Shown here piece after piece: positions 24,095-33,345 of a stretch of 64,000 bases of DNA. The stretch is from contig CAAGKM010000031.1 of NCBI GenBank assembly GCA_900770395.1, positions 1-64,000 of the forward strand, in the 5' to 3' direction. Both the position numbers and the translations under genes were made by a program. The notes beneath the pieces were generated by a model that made no database searches, was not told the DNA's origin, and saw only the letters and a list, made by a program, of their open reading frames with translations. Source of the stretch: an uncultured Prevotella sp. (GTDB taxonomy: Bacteria; Bacteroidota; Bacteroidia; Bacteroidales; Bacteroidaceae). Each line of letters opens with the position of its first letter. The first letter of the stretch is position 1.

Positions 24095-26077
24095 TTAAAG
24101 TGCCTCACACTCCTTTATCCACAATGTGGAGGCAGCATCGCTCGGCATGCGCCAGTCGCCACGTGGCGAAAGACTTACGCTTCCCACTTTTGGTCCGTCG
24201 GGCAGACAAGAGCGCTTAAACTGTTGAGTAAAGAATCGGCGGCAGCACACTGTTAGCCAGTGCTTTAATGTCTCACGGTCATATTTACCGGCATTAGGAT
24301 TGCTTCCATTGAAAGCACGCTGTGCCAGCATGAATATCTTTGACGGAGAGAAACCGTAGCGCAGCATGTAGTAAAGGAAGAAGTCGTGAAGCTCGTATGG
24401 TCCCACAAGGTCCTCGGTCTTTTGTTTTATGTTGCCGTTATCATCGGCAGGAATAAGCTCTGGACTTATCGGGGTGTCTATGATGTCGAGCAATGTCGCG
24501 CGCGAGTCATCATCAGCCTCAACTGTAGCCACATAGTTCACGAGGTGACGGATGAGAGTCTTTGGAACACTTGCATTCACTCCATACATCGACATGTGGT
24601 CGCCGTTATATGTTGCCCAGCCGAGAGCCAGCTCGCTAAGGTCACCCGTTCCTATGACTATTCCATTAAGTTCGTTACTAAGATCCATGAGAATCTGGGT
24701 ACGCTCACGTGCCTGGCTGTTCTCGTATGTTATGTCCTGTTTTGCCATGTCGTGACCTATGTCGGCAAAGTGCTGTGTCACACTCTTTGCGATGCTTATC
24801 TCACGGATGGTCACTCCAAGCGACTTCATCAGCGAGATTGCATTGTTGTATGTGCGGTCAGTTGTGCCGAAGCCAGGCATGGTTACACCGACAATTCCCT
24901 TGCGGTCGAGCTTCAGACGGTCAAATGCCCTGACCGTGACAAGCAGGGCAAGCGTGGAGTCGAGTCCACCGCTGATACCCACCACAGCACATTTGCCGTG
25001 GATGTGGTGCAGACGCTTGCACAGACCGAGAGTCTGGATATTGAGAATCTCCTGACAACTCGCCTCCATATCGCCAGAAGAAGGGATAAACGGATGCGGG
25101 TCAACGGTACGGTCAAGATTGAAATGAGCATCACCCTCAATATTAAAATCGGAATATATATCGACATTATCAACTTCCACAGTTTGGGCATTGCCTGTAA
25201 ACGAAGTGTTAGAACGACGCTCACCACGAATACGCTCCACATCAATGTCAGAAACAATCATCTGATAGCCCTCCTCCACTATCTGGAAACGCTCATTTGC
25301 GGCAAGCTGCCTGCCATTCTCAAAAATGAATGCGTTGCCTCCATAAACCACATCCTGAGTGCTCTCGCCAAAACCGCAGCTGGCATAAACATAGCCGCAG
25401 ATGCAGCGTGCCGACTGCTGGGCAAGCAGCGAGTGCAGATAATTGTGCTTGCCTATGAGGTCGTCGCTGGCAGAGAGATTGAATATAATGTCAGCGCCGC
25501 CAAGTGCCAAGTCGCACGATGGTGGTTTGGGAGCCCATACATCCTCGCATATCTCTACACCAAACTTAACTCCGTCGAGGTTGAACACCTTTTTTCTATC
25601 GCTAAAAAACTTAAGATTGTCCCAGTCCTCCGCATCTTGATTATTTATTTTAGGTGTGTCGGTTTGAAACCAACGCTTCTCATAAAATTCGCCGTAATTG
25701 GGCAGATTTCTCTTGTTGACAATGTCAATCTTGACACCTTGGGATATAACCACCGCTACATTCAAGAGTGAAAAGTCGATTCTATAAGGCATTCCGACAA
25801 TTGAAACAATTTGCAAATCTTGAGTCTCTTCCATTATTCTGTCGAGAGCCTTCTCGGCTGCGTCGAGCAGCAGAGTTGAGTGGAACAAGTCCTGACAGCT
25901 GTAGCCCGTGATGCAAAGCTCAGGAAATGTGATTATATCCACGCCGCGCTCTGCGGCATCCTTTATAGCCGCTATTATCTGTGTGGCATTAAACTCTGTG
26001 TCAGCCACCCTTACAGCGGGAACAGCCGCTGCCACCTTCACAAATCCGTGGCGATTTTTCTGCAATATTGTTTCCAT
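24095..26077 (-). CDS. nadE: Glutamine-dependent NAD+ synthetase
   Basis: A 660-residue two-domain enzyme converting deamido-NAD+ to NAD+ with ammonia from glutamine. The N-terminal nitrilase domain (1-300) has E53 in FPELCITGYS, a lysine in VNKRNLPNYGEFYEKRW, and nucleophile C near 177 in GVEICEDVWAP. The synthetase domain has the pyrophosphatase P-loop GISGGLDSTLALLV near 370 and the binding segment TGDLSELALGWATYNGDHM. Length is normal. It follows the DUF2027-Smr gene by 12 nt. Confidence 0.96.
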   Translation of the reverse strand: METILQKNRHGFVKVAAAVPAVRVADTEFNATQIIAAIKDAAERGVDIITFPELCITGYSCQDLFHSTLLLDAAEKALDRIMEETQDLQIVSIVGMPYRIDFSLLNVAVVISQGVKIDIVNKRNLPNYGEFYEKRWFQTDTPKINNQDAEDWDNLKFFSDRKKVFNLDGVKFGVEICEDVWAPKPPSCDLALGGADIIFNLSASDDLIGKHNYLHSLLAQQSARCICGYVYASCGFGESTQDVVYGGNAFIFENGRQLAANERFQIVEEGYQMIVSDIDVERIRGERRSNTSFTGNAQTVEVDNVDIYSDFNIEGDAHFNLDRTVDPHPFIPSSGDMEASCQEILNIQTLGLCKRLHHIHGKCAVVGISGGLDSTLALLVTVRAFDRLKLDRKGIVGVTMPGFGTTDRTYNNAISLMKSLGVTIREISIAKSVTQHFADIGHDMAKQDITYENSQARERTQILMDLSNELNGIVIGTGDLSELALGWATYNGDHMSMYGVNASVPKTLIRHLVNYVATVEADDDSRATLLDIIDTPISPELIPADDNGNIKQKTEDLVGPYELHDFFLYYMLRYGFSPSKIFMLAQRAFNGSNPNAGKYDRETLKHWLTVCCRRFFTQQFKRSCLPDGPKVGSVSLSPRGDWRMPSDAASTLWIKECEAL

Positions 26078-26089
26078 TGAAATATCTGT

Positions 26090-27175
26090 TTATTTTATTG
26101 TCACCTGTGTTGCGCCGTAGCCATACTCCTGAAATGACGCATCCTGATACGGGCAGTTCTTGTAACGGTAACGCAACTCATTGATTACCGCCTGGCGCAG
26201 CACTCCCTCACCCTTGCCGTGTATGAAGATTATCTTGCGTCCCTTCTCCTTGATATACTCCTGCATGGTCTTGCGCATAGTGTCAAGCTGATAGTTTAGT
26301 ATGTCGCTGGTGCTCATTCCCACAGTGGTGTCAAGTAACTCATCGGCATGCAAATCTACCACAATCGGAGCGTTCTTGTCTTTCTTTGCCAACTCCTTTG
26401 CCTTGCGGCGCATCTCAGCTTTCACGTCAATCTTGTCGGCATTGGCTTTCTGCACCATTTCCTGCTTCAGTTTCTTTGCGTCAATCACCAAAGGACGCGC
26501 AGGCACGTCGTTCTCGATTATAGTGTGGATGATTGCTGGTTGCTCGAAGAAGTCGTTCTCCTCAAACGAGTGCAGTTTGTAGAACTTCACGCCGTCGATA
26601 CGCATCTGCATGTCAACAACAGGCTTGATGAGGAATGGTTTGTCGTGCTTATAGGCTATAAGCTGTATTGCCATGCGCTCCATCGAGCTTAAGTCAGTGT
26701 GTCCGAACTCCTCTACAAACACCTTGGTATTGGGGTCGATGTCACCGATGCTGCGCACCTGCCATGTGTTACCCTCGGCAATCATATAGACATAATGCAG
26801 CGAGTAGTTGCAATCGTTCACAATATATGTCTCAAAACGGCTGCTTGTAATGGCATTGGGATCGATGGGCACAAATGCGATATAGGCTGAGAGTTGCTCG
26901 CCACCCTTGCGTTCCTGCGATGGAGCCTTGAATGTCACGGGGCGGTCGGCAGGATCGTAGTCCTCATTATCGTCAACCACAATCTTTTTCTGCTGCTTCA
27001 CCTCAACCATGTGCTTGGTGCTGAAATCCTCCTCAGTCACAACCACCACTTCGTTCTTGAGCGTTGGAATCTGGAAGCCGTCCTCATCCTCCACAAGTAC
27101 AAGGTCGCCCTTGAAGCCGGCAATCTTGCCGCCTCCCACATCGCTTAAGAATCTTACTTTGTCTCCTATTTTCAT
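26090..27175 (-). CDS. DUF2027 and Smr domain protein
   Basis: A 361-residue protein with a Bacteroidota-typical architecture. The N-terminal DUF2027 part starts with MKIGDKVRFLSDVGGGKIAG (Tudor/SH3-like barrel), then a linker and a beta-rich middle (SAYIAFVPIDPNAITSSRFE). A charged helix (about 230-260) leads to a C-terminal Smr domain with VVDLHADELLD and IIFIHGKGEGVLRQAVINEL. Smr domains are nucleases or nucleic-acid binders in MutS2-type proteins; the role here is not established. It is third in the operon. Confidence 0.88.
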   Translation of the reverse strand: MKIGDKVRFLSDVGGGKIAGFKGDLVLVEDEDGFQIPTLKNEVVVVTEEDFSTKHMVEVKQQKKIVVDDNEDYDPADRPVTFKAPSQERKGGEQLSAYIAFVPIDPNAITSSRFETYIVNDCNYSLHYVYMIAEGNTWQVRSIGDIDPNTKVFVEEFGHTDLSSMERMAIQLIAYKHDKPFLIKPVVDMQMRIDGVKFYKLHSFEENDFFEQPAIIHTIIENDVPARPLVIDAKKLKQEMVQKANADKIDVKAEMRRKAKELAKKDKNAPIVVDLHADELLDTTVGMSTSDILNYQLDTMRKTMQEYIKEKGRKIIFIHGKGEGVLRQAVINELRYRYKNCPYQDASFQEYGYGATQVTIK

Positions 27176-27189
27176 TTTTTGTATAATCT

Positions 27190-27975
27190 TTATTTTATCT
27201 TGTCGTTTTTTGTCCTTATCACATCAAATAGATAAGTGAGCTTTATCATTATCGAGTTGTTGTTGGATCGTCCGAAATAGTCACGCTTACTGTTGTTGAA
27301 GATATCGCCCAGACCATAGTAATAGCGTCCTTCGAGAATGAAGTGTCCCACTTTGGGATGCGAGAACTCTATGCCTGCCCCGACGGCTATTCCGTAGTCA
27401 AACTTACGGTCGATTGAAAGCGTGTCCTGCACGGCATCGTACATTATTCCTACACGGTCGGCTGTATTGCGCTGATTGTATTCAAAATTCTGCTTGCTCT
27501 TGTCGCTAAGCATAAATCCAAGCTGCGGGCCAAGCTGGAAGAACCCCTGCACTCCGCGGCGCTCCCTACCCCATCCAAGCCGGGCAAGCAACGGCACCTG
27601 AATGTATGTAAGCGTGCGCTGATATTCCTCAGGAGTCTCTGTACCAGGTATGAGCACAGGCTTGTCGTTGGTGTCGAGAATGTCATCCTTCCATCCCATC
27701 TGTGTGATGTTAAGCTCACCCACAATGGCACATATACTTTTAAAATATTTCTCACAGGTGTACCTTACCGTGACTCCGGCTGTATAACCGCCAAGACTCT
27801 TCTGTGGCACCTTCGGTGTGAAGCCCACTGTGGACATTGTATATCCTCCGTTAAATCCGACTGCCAGGTCGGTGCGATATTCGCCCACCTGAGCCTGTGC
27901 CTCCGCACAGCCCAACGCCAGCATCGCCGCCAGCATACAACCTCTTATACCTTTATATATTTTTTTGCCAAACAT
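27190..27975 (-). CDS. PorT-family outer-membrane beta-barrel protein
   Basis: A 261-residue secreted protein with a signal peptide of about 29 residues ending AEAQA-Q. The mature part is a set of alternating strands typical of an eight-stranded barrel (DLAVGFNGGYTMSTVGF, VGELNITQMGWKDD, FFQLGPQLGFMLSDKSK, YGIAVGAGIEFSHPKVGHF) and ends IMIKLTYLFDVI. PorT-like proteins in this phylum include a type IX secretion component, but this general family is large; a specific T9SS role is unproven. It lies 12 nt after the periplasmic-binding protein gene. Confidence 0.8.
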   Translation of the reverse strand: MFGKKIYKGIRGCMLAAMLALGCAEAQAQVGEYRTDLAVGFNGGYTMSTVGFTPKVPQKSLGGYTAGVTVRYTCEKYFKSICAIVGELNITQMGWKDDILDTNDKPVLIPGTETPEEYQRTLTYIQVPLLARLGWGRERRGVQGFFQLGPQLGFMLSDKSKQNFEYNQRNTADRVGIMYDAVQDTLSIDRKFDYGIAVGAGIEFSHPKVGHFILEGRYYYGLGDIFNNSKRDYFGRSNNNSIMIKLTYLFDVIRTKNDKIK

Positions 27976-27987
27976 TGATTCTAACCA

Positions 27988-29130
27988 TTAATAATTGATT
28001 GTCTCCACACGTTGCTCCGGCGTATAGTGAATGAACATTATGCTGCGGTTCTGAAGTCCGCCGGCACCTATACGCTCAAATTTCAGCGGTGTCTGTGTAG
28101 GAGTGTATCCCGTTGTGCCTGCCGCTCCCTGAAAACCTTTACCGTACATGTGCAGTCCCTGAAGCAGCCAGCAGGCGTGGTCGAAGCCTGTGATTGCAAA
28201 CCTTGGCAGCGCCTGCATCATGTCTTGGTGAAAGTTCCAGCGGTATTTTGTCTCAAAACGCCTGGTACGCGATGTGAGCGGATTGTAGAAGAAGGTTGAC
28301 GGAATGTATACGTCAAACTTATAAAAATTGTCGAGCGCATATTTCGTGTACATCAGCCACTCAGTGTAGCCGAACATCGATATCCTCAAGTTTGGATACA
28401 CTGTCACAAGCCCGTTGAGTTTGGCAAACACCACATTGAGCTGTGGCGAGCGTCCTGTGTTGAGAATCACCACATTGGGCATAGTGGTGCTGAACGCCTT
28501 TGCAAACTGTATCTCGCTTGAGTTGAGGTTTGTGATGCTATATGTACGCGACATGTTCTCCAGTCTCCTGCGCAAGCCAAAAGTAAAAATACCCTTGCGG
28601 CTCGTGGTGTCGTTGCAGTCAATCACCACAGTGTGATAACCCTTAAATCGCTCAAGAAAATGCTGGATGCACGCCTCGTTAAAGTCGTTGTTGTTCTGAT
28701 ACACTTGAAAAATGTTGCGGTTGGTATAAATCTCGGGAGTCTCAATACTAAACGGTATAAACAACTTTATATCGTTGTTCTCCGCCAACTTGCCGAGCAT
28801 CGGCACCTGACTGCTGTAGAGCGGACCGATAATCACATCCCTGTCGGCCATCTTGTTTTTATTGAACAAAGTTGCCACATCTGCATTGTCGCCGCAGTTG
28901 ACAGCCTTCACGTCCACAGATATTCCAATATGATTCAGACTGTCGCAAGCCATAAGCACCCCACGATAGTATTCCACCATCCTGCGTCCGTCGCCGTTGT
29001 CATCATGAAGCGGAAGTATCACTCCAAGCCGCAGCTCTCTTTGCCGCATGTCGTCAGACTGTGCCGTAGCCACAGCAGGCAGCAACAATAAAAAAAGCTC
29101 TATAAAAGCTCTTATATAGTTTTTTGTCAT
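27988..29130 (-). CDS. Periplasmic-binding-protein (type 1) family protein
   Basis: A 380-residue exported protein: signal peptide to about residue 23 (LLLPAVATAQ). The mature part has the type 1 periplasmic-binding fold of Leu/Ile/Val receptors: LRLGVILPLHDDNGDGRRMV, MVEYYRGVLMACDSLN, DVIIGPLYSSQVPMLGKLAE and a hinge PRFAITGFDHACWLLQGL. No ABC permease or ATPase gene is adjacent; the partner genes are a barrel protein and a DUF2027-Smr protein. It may act in envelope assembly rather than uptake. It is first in the operon that ends with folK. Confidence 0.75.
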   Translation of the reverse strand: MTKNYIRAFIELFLLLLPAVATAQSDDMRQRELRLGVILPLHDDNGDGRRMVEYYRGVLMACDSLNHIGISVDVKAVNCGDNADVATLFNKNKMADRDVIIGPLYSSQVPMLGKLAENNDIKLFIPFSIETPEIYTNRNIFQVYQNNNDFNEACIQHFLERFKGYHTVVIDCNDTTSRKGIFTFGLRRRLENMSRTYSITNLNSSEIQFAKAFSTTMPNVVILNTGRSPQLNVVFAKLNGLVTVYPNLRISMFGYTEWLMYTKYALDNFYKFDVYIPSTFFYNPLTSRTRRFETKYRWNFHQDMMQALPRFAITGFDHACWLLQGLHMYGKGFQGAAGTTGYTPTQTPLKFERIGAGGLQNRSIMFIHYTPEQRVETINY

Positions 29131-29160
29131 TTGTTTATCTTATATATATCAATTACTCTG

Positions 29161-29191
29161 CAAAGTTAATGAAATATGTTTAGTTGGCAAA
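29161..29191 (-). promoter_or_regulatory. Promoter of the operon 29130-23695
   Basis: Minus strand TTTG (29191-29188), a 19-bp spacer, TAACTTTG (29168-29161). It lies 30 bases before the ATG at 29130. Confidence 0.8.
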
Positions 29192-29238
29192 CAAAATTCA
29201 CTTTTTTTTATATAAAAACCAAAATATTGCACATATTT

Positions 29239-29270
29239 TTTGCGAATGTGCAGGAAAAATATTACCTTTG
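29239..29270 (+). promoter_or_regulatory. Promoter of the acyl-ligase pair
   Basis: TTTG (29239-29242), a 20-bp spacer, TACCTTTG (29263-29270): a textbook Bacteroidota promoter. Only 23 bases separate it from the ATG at 29294, so the mRNA leader should be under 20 nt. Confidence 0.85.
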
Positions 29271-29293
29271 CACATAAATTTGAAATTTGTGCA

Positions 29294-30949
29294 ATGAATA
29301 GTTTCAATTCATACATAGAAAAAAGTATAGTAGACAACTGGGACAAAGATGCCCTGACCGACTATCAGGGAGTGACATACCAATTCCACGATGTGGCTCG
29401 TAAGATAGAGAAGGTGCACATCATTCTTGAGTATAGTGGAGTGAAGAAAGGCGATAAAATTGCCATTTGCGGGCGCAACAGCTCACACTGGGCAGTGGCG
29501 TTTTTTGCGGTCCTCACCTACGGAGCAGTGGCTGTGCCCGTACTGCATGAGTTCAACGAAGAGCAGATTTACAACATCGTAAATCATTCAGAGTCGAAGA
29601 TGCTGTTTGTGGGCGACATCGTGGTGAAGAGCATCGACGCAAGCCAGATGCCCGCGCTCGAGGGAATCATCAACCTGCCCGATTTCAGCATCCACACCTC
29701 GCGCTCCGAAAAGCTCGACTACGCCCGCGAGCATCTCAACGAGCTTTTCGGCAGACGATACCCGAGGGCATTCAGAAAAGAAGACGTACACTACCACGTT
29801 GACAGTCCCGAGGAGCTGGCACTGATTAACTACACCAGCGGCACCACGGGATTCTCAAAGGGAGTGATGCTGCCCTACCGTGCTTTGTGGAGCAATCTCG
29901 ACTTTTGTTTCAACGCCATTGGCACCAAGGTTGCCCCTGGCAGCAACATGCTCAGCACCCTGCCCATGGCCCACATGTACGGCATGGCTATAGAATTCAT
30001 CTTTGGATTCTGTCACGGCATGCACATCTATTTCCTCAACCGCCTGCCCTCACCGGCAATCATAGCAAAAGCTTTCTCCGACGTCAAGCCGTCAATAGTC
30101 ATAGCTGTGCCTCTCGTGGTGGAGAAGATTGTGCGCAAAGCCATTTTCCCCATTGTGCAGACCAGCAAGATGAAGCTGCTCCTGAGCATGCCTATGGTAA
30201 ATAAGAAGGTGAGAGAGCGCATCTGCGAATACACTATGAAAGCCTTTGGCGGAAACGCCTATGAGGTGGTGGTGGGAGGTGCGCCACTCAATCAGGAGGT
30301 GGAGCAGTTTCTGCGCGGCATCGGCTTTCCCATCACCATGGGATATGGAGCCACTGAGTGTGCGCCGCTCATCACCTTCAGCGACCACAACGACTTTGTA
30401 AGCGGATCATGCGGCACTCCCGTGAGCAACATGGAGGTTAAAATTCTCAGCAGCGACCCCGAGAACATTGCAGGCGAAATTATAACACGTGGCATCAACG
30501 TAATGCAAGGCTATTACAAGAACCCACAAGCCACAGAGCAGGCTCTCGACAAGGACGGATGGTATCACACAGGCGACCTCGGGACAATGAGTGCCGACGG
30601 ACACCTGTTCATACGCGGACGACTGAAGAACATGCTGCTCGGAGCAAGCGGACAGAACATCTACCCCGAAGAGATTGAGGACAAGCTCAACTCCATGCCG
30701 ATGGTTATCGAGAGCATCGTGCTGCAAAAGGAAAACAAGCTCGTGGCACTGGTGCACCCCGACCTTGAGGAGGCAGAGAAGATAGGACTCAACGAAAACG
30801 ACATTATGGACATCATGGAGCAGAACCGAACTGAACTGAACGGGATTCTGCCGCCGTTCAGCCGTCTGGCGCAGATAAAGCTGCACAACGAGGAATTTGC
30901 AAAGACTCCGAAGAAGAGCATCAAGCGATACCTATACACCGACAAGGTG
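29294..30949 (+). CDS. AMP-binding acyl-activating ligase 1
   Basis: A member of the ANL (acyl-CoA synthetase) superfamily, 552 coding positions including stop from the ATG at 29294 (MNSFNSYIEKSIVDNWDKDA); the reading frame closes at 30949-30952. It activates a carboxylate, probably a long-chain fatty acid, through an acyl-AMP. Motifs: NYTSGTTGFSKGVML (P-loop), MGYGATECAPLITF, DGWYHTGDLGTMSADG, GRLKNMLLGASGQNIYPEEI and the C-terminal catalytic-lysine segment TPKKSIKRYLY. Length and FAA1-like pattern favour an acyl-CoA or acyl-ACP synthetase. A close paralogue follows 62 nt later. I chose 29294 over an upstream frame because of the promoter position. Confidence 0.88.
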
Positions 30950-31014
30950 TAACGAGTGTGGCAATAATATAAAAACAATAAGGTATATATATTAAGATAC
31001 AAGGTGTAAGCGAT

Positions 31015-32682
31015 ATGAACACAACAGTACCAAGCTTCAACGCTATAATTGAGAAAAGCATCATAGACAACTGGGATCTTGACGCACTCACCGATTATAA
31101 GGGAGCAACCCTGCAATACCACGATGTGGCACGGAAAATAGAGAAGCTCCACATCATGTTTGAGAACAGCGGACTGAAGCGCGGCGACAAGGTGGCGCTA
31201 TGCGGGCGCAATTGTGCCAACTGGGCTGTGGCATTCCTCGCCACACTCACCTACGGAGCCGTGGCTGTGCCAATACTCCATGAGTTCACCGCCGACCAGA
31301 TACACAACATCGTGAACCACTCCGAGGCGAAAATTCTCTTTGTAGGCGATATCGTGGCAACAGTCATAGACCCTGCAAAGATGCCCGACCTCGAGGGAAT
31401 AATCAACGTGCCCGACTATTCGCTCATGGTGTCGCGCACCGACAAGCTTACTTACGCCCGCGAGCATCTCAACGAGATGTTCGGAAAGAAATATCCCAAA
31501 TATTTCCGCAAGGAGCATGTAAGCTACTATCACGAGGAAAGTCCCGACCAGATGGCGATGATCAACTACACCAGCGGCACCACGGGATTCTCGAAAGGAG
31601 TGATGATACCCTACCGTGCCTTATGGAGCAACTACGACTTTGCAATGCAGGTGCTCGGCAAAGATATCATAAAGCGTGGCGACAGGGTGATAAGCATCCT
31701 GCCAATGGCGCACATGTACGGAATGGCGTTCGAGTTCATCTTCGAGTTCCTCCACGGCTGCCACATCTACTACCTCACCCGTGTGCCCTCGCCAGCCATC
31801 ATCGCCCAGGCTTTCTCCGATGTCAAGCCGTCGATAATCATCGCCGTGCCCTTGGTAATAGAGAAAATCATACGCAAGAAGGTGTTCCCCAAACTGCAGG
31901 ACAGTAAGGTCAGACTGCTCATGAACATGCCGTTCATCAACAAGAAAGTGGAAGAGAAGATATGCGGTCAGGTGCGCAAAGCCTTCGGAGGCAACTTCTA
32001 CGAGATTATCGTTGGCGGAGCGGCATTCAACCAGGAGGTGGAGCAGTTCCTCAAGCGCATACGCTTCCCCTACACCGTGGGCTACGGAGCCACAGAGTGC
32101 GCCCCCATCATCTGCTATGCCGACCACACCACCTTTGCGCCAGGCTCTTGCGGACGGCCCGTGGTCCACATGGAGGTCAGGATCGACAGCCCCGACCCTG
32201 CCAACATTCCCGGTGAGATTCTCGCCCGTGGTCTCAACGTTATGCTCGGCTATTACAAGAATCCCGAGGCTACGGCACAGACCATCGACAATGACGGCTG
32301 GTATCACACAGGCGACCTCGGAACCATGGACCGCGAGGGCAATGTCTTCATCAAGGGACGAAGCAAGAACATGCTCCTCAGCGCCAACGGGCAGAACATC
32401 TATCCCGAGGAGATTGAGGACAAGATCAACTCCATGGACCTCGTTGTGGAGAGCGTGGTGGTGCAGCGCGATGCCAAGCTCGTGGCTCTCGTCTTCCCTG
32501 ACTACGACGAGATCACCGGCCGTCATCTCAGCGACACTGAGGTGAAGAACATCATGGAGGCCAACCGTCTTGTGCTCAATCAGGAAATGCCTGCCTACAG
32601 CAAGGTCAGTGAGATAGAGCTCATGAAAGAGGAATTTGAGAAGACTCCCAAAAAGAGCATCAAGCGGTTCCTGTATAAATAA
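31015..32682 (+). CDS. AMP-binding acyl-activating ligase 2 (tandem paralogue)
   Basis: A 555-residue paralogue of the preceding gene with the same motifs at the same places: NYTSGTTGFSKGVMIPY, VGYGATECAPIICY, DGWYHTGDLGTMDREG, GRSKNMLLSANGQNIYPEE and TPKKSIKRFLYK. Similarity runs from the first residues (AIIEKSIIDNWDLDALTDY) to the last. Differences cluster in the segments likely to shape the acyl pocket (LGKDIIKRGDRVISILP, CHIYYLTRVPS), so the pair may differ in chain preference; that is inference. It is followed by a tandem-repeat hairpin rather than a clear terminator. Confidence 0.88.
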   Translation: MNTTVPSFNAIIEKSIIDNWDLDALTDYKGATLQYHDVARKIEKLHIMFENSGLKRGDKVALCGRNCANWAVAFLATLTYGAVAVPILHEFTADQIHNIVNHSEAKILFVGDIVATVIDPAKMPDLEGIINVPDYSLMVSRTDKLTYAREHLNEMFGKKYPKYFRKEHVSYYHEESPDQMAMINYTSGTTGFSKGVMIPYRALWSNYDFAMQVLGKDIIKRGDRVISILPMAHMYGMAFEFIFEFLHGCHIYYLTRVPSPAIIAQAFSDVKPSIIIAVPLVIEKIIRKKVFPKLQDSKVRLLMNMPFINKKVEEKICGQVRKAFGGNFYEIIVGGAAFNQEVEQFLKRIRFPYTVGYGATECAPIICYADHTTFAPGSCGRPVVHMEVRIDSPDPANIPGEILARGLNVMLGYYKNPEATAQTIDNDGWYHTGDLGTMDREGNVFIKGRSKNMLLSANGQNIYPEEIEDKINSMDLVVESVVVQRDAKLVALVFPDYDEITGRHLSDTEVKNIMEANRLVLNQEMPAYSKVSEIELMKEEFEKTPKKSIKRFLYK

Positions 32683-32687
32683 AAATC

Positions 32688-32806
32688 AGTTGACAAGTTA
32701 ACGAGTAGACAAGTTGACAAGTTATTAGCCAATACGCGAACTTGTCCACTCGTCAATTTGTCAACTCATCCGCTTGTCTACTTGTCCACTCGTCAACTTG
32801 TTAACT
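32688..32806. repeat. Minisatellite-like GACAAGTT repeat forming a hairpin
   Basis: Repeated short units (GTTGACAAGTTAACGAGTAG and, inverted, CTTGTCCACTCGTCAACTTG). 32688-32714 pairs with 32780-32806 with 3 mismatches in 27, all transitions. It begins 5 bases after the second ligase gene and may serve as its transcript end. Confidence 0.8.
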
Positions 32807-32809
32807 ATC

Positions 32810-33183
32810 TGTAAATATAATTCCGAAAAATTCCTGCATTATTTTTTCGTCAAATAGAAATTGGAACATCAGTTCAATGCCATTCCACACGAAAACAAAC
32901 GGAATATTTCACGAAATCAGCTGATTTTGCCGACGGAGTTAACTTACTTTGCCAACGAACATATGTTACTTTGCCGACGAACATATGTTCTTTTTGCCTC
33001 CAAAACAAGCAAAAACAGCCCTTTTCTTAATATTTTTCCACAACGAAAAGATCATTAAATTTATAACCGCTTGATTAACAGCAAAATACAAAATACTGAA
33101 ATTTCACGTATTTTGAACAAGAATACTATTGAATGATTTTAAGCGATTCTCAGAAGCCTCTTTGTTATAATATTTCATCATCA
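32810..33183. repeat. Conserved-ended intergenic element with 22-bp periodic array, copy 2
   Basis: A 374-bp non-coding element. Left block TGTAAATATAATTCCGAAAA (32810 on), right block GCGATTCTCAGAAGCC plus TTGTTATAATATTTCAT (within 33134-33183). Both match the element at 15523-15894 in order, orientation and distance. With the repeat before it and the terminator after it, it fills the 660-nt gap 32683-33342 between convergent genes. No ORF is convincing. Confidence 0.7.
32926..32991. repeat. Three tandem 22-bp units with AACATATGTT centre
   Basis: Units at 32926-32947, 32948-32969 and 32970-32991 share TTTGCC(G/A)ACG; the second and third contain the 10-bp palindrome AACATATGTT, the first has GTTAAC in the same place. 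A partial unit (TTTTGCC) follows. No spacers of a CRISPR kind. Confidence 0.85.
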
Positions 33184-33309
33184 TTTAATCAGAAACAACA
33201 CCTGCATTTATCAATTATTACTTGACCTTTATTTTTCGGCATCTTTCATTTTTCTTGAGATTATGTTATATTGAGTTTTCCTGGACAACAATATATGAAC
33301 ATACATAAA

Positions 33310-33345
33310 TAAAGAAATGCAGGGCGAAAGCCCTGCATTTCTTTA
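33310..33345 (-). terminator. Terminator of the surface-protein operon
   Basis: TAAAGAAATGCAGGGC (33310-33325) and GCCCTGCATTTCTTTA (33330-33345) are perfect 16-bp arms around a 4-base loop. The stem includes the stop codon of the large surface protein gene. It may also stop transcripts coming from the plus side. Confidence 0.88.

Noticed and set aside
24386..25771. A 461-codon plus-strand open frame
   Set aside because: It is antisense to nadE and has no recognisable motif.
31621..32526. A 301-codon minus-strand open frame
   Set aside because: It is antisense to the second acyl-activating ligase; composition is that of a shadow frame.
32926..32991. Possible CRISPR array
   Set aside because: Units are directly tandem 22-mers without spacers, only three in number, and there are no cas genes.
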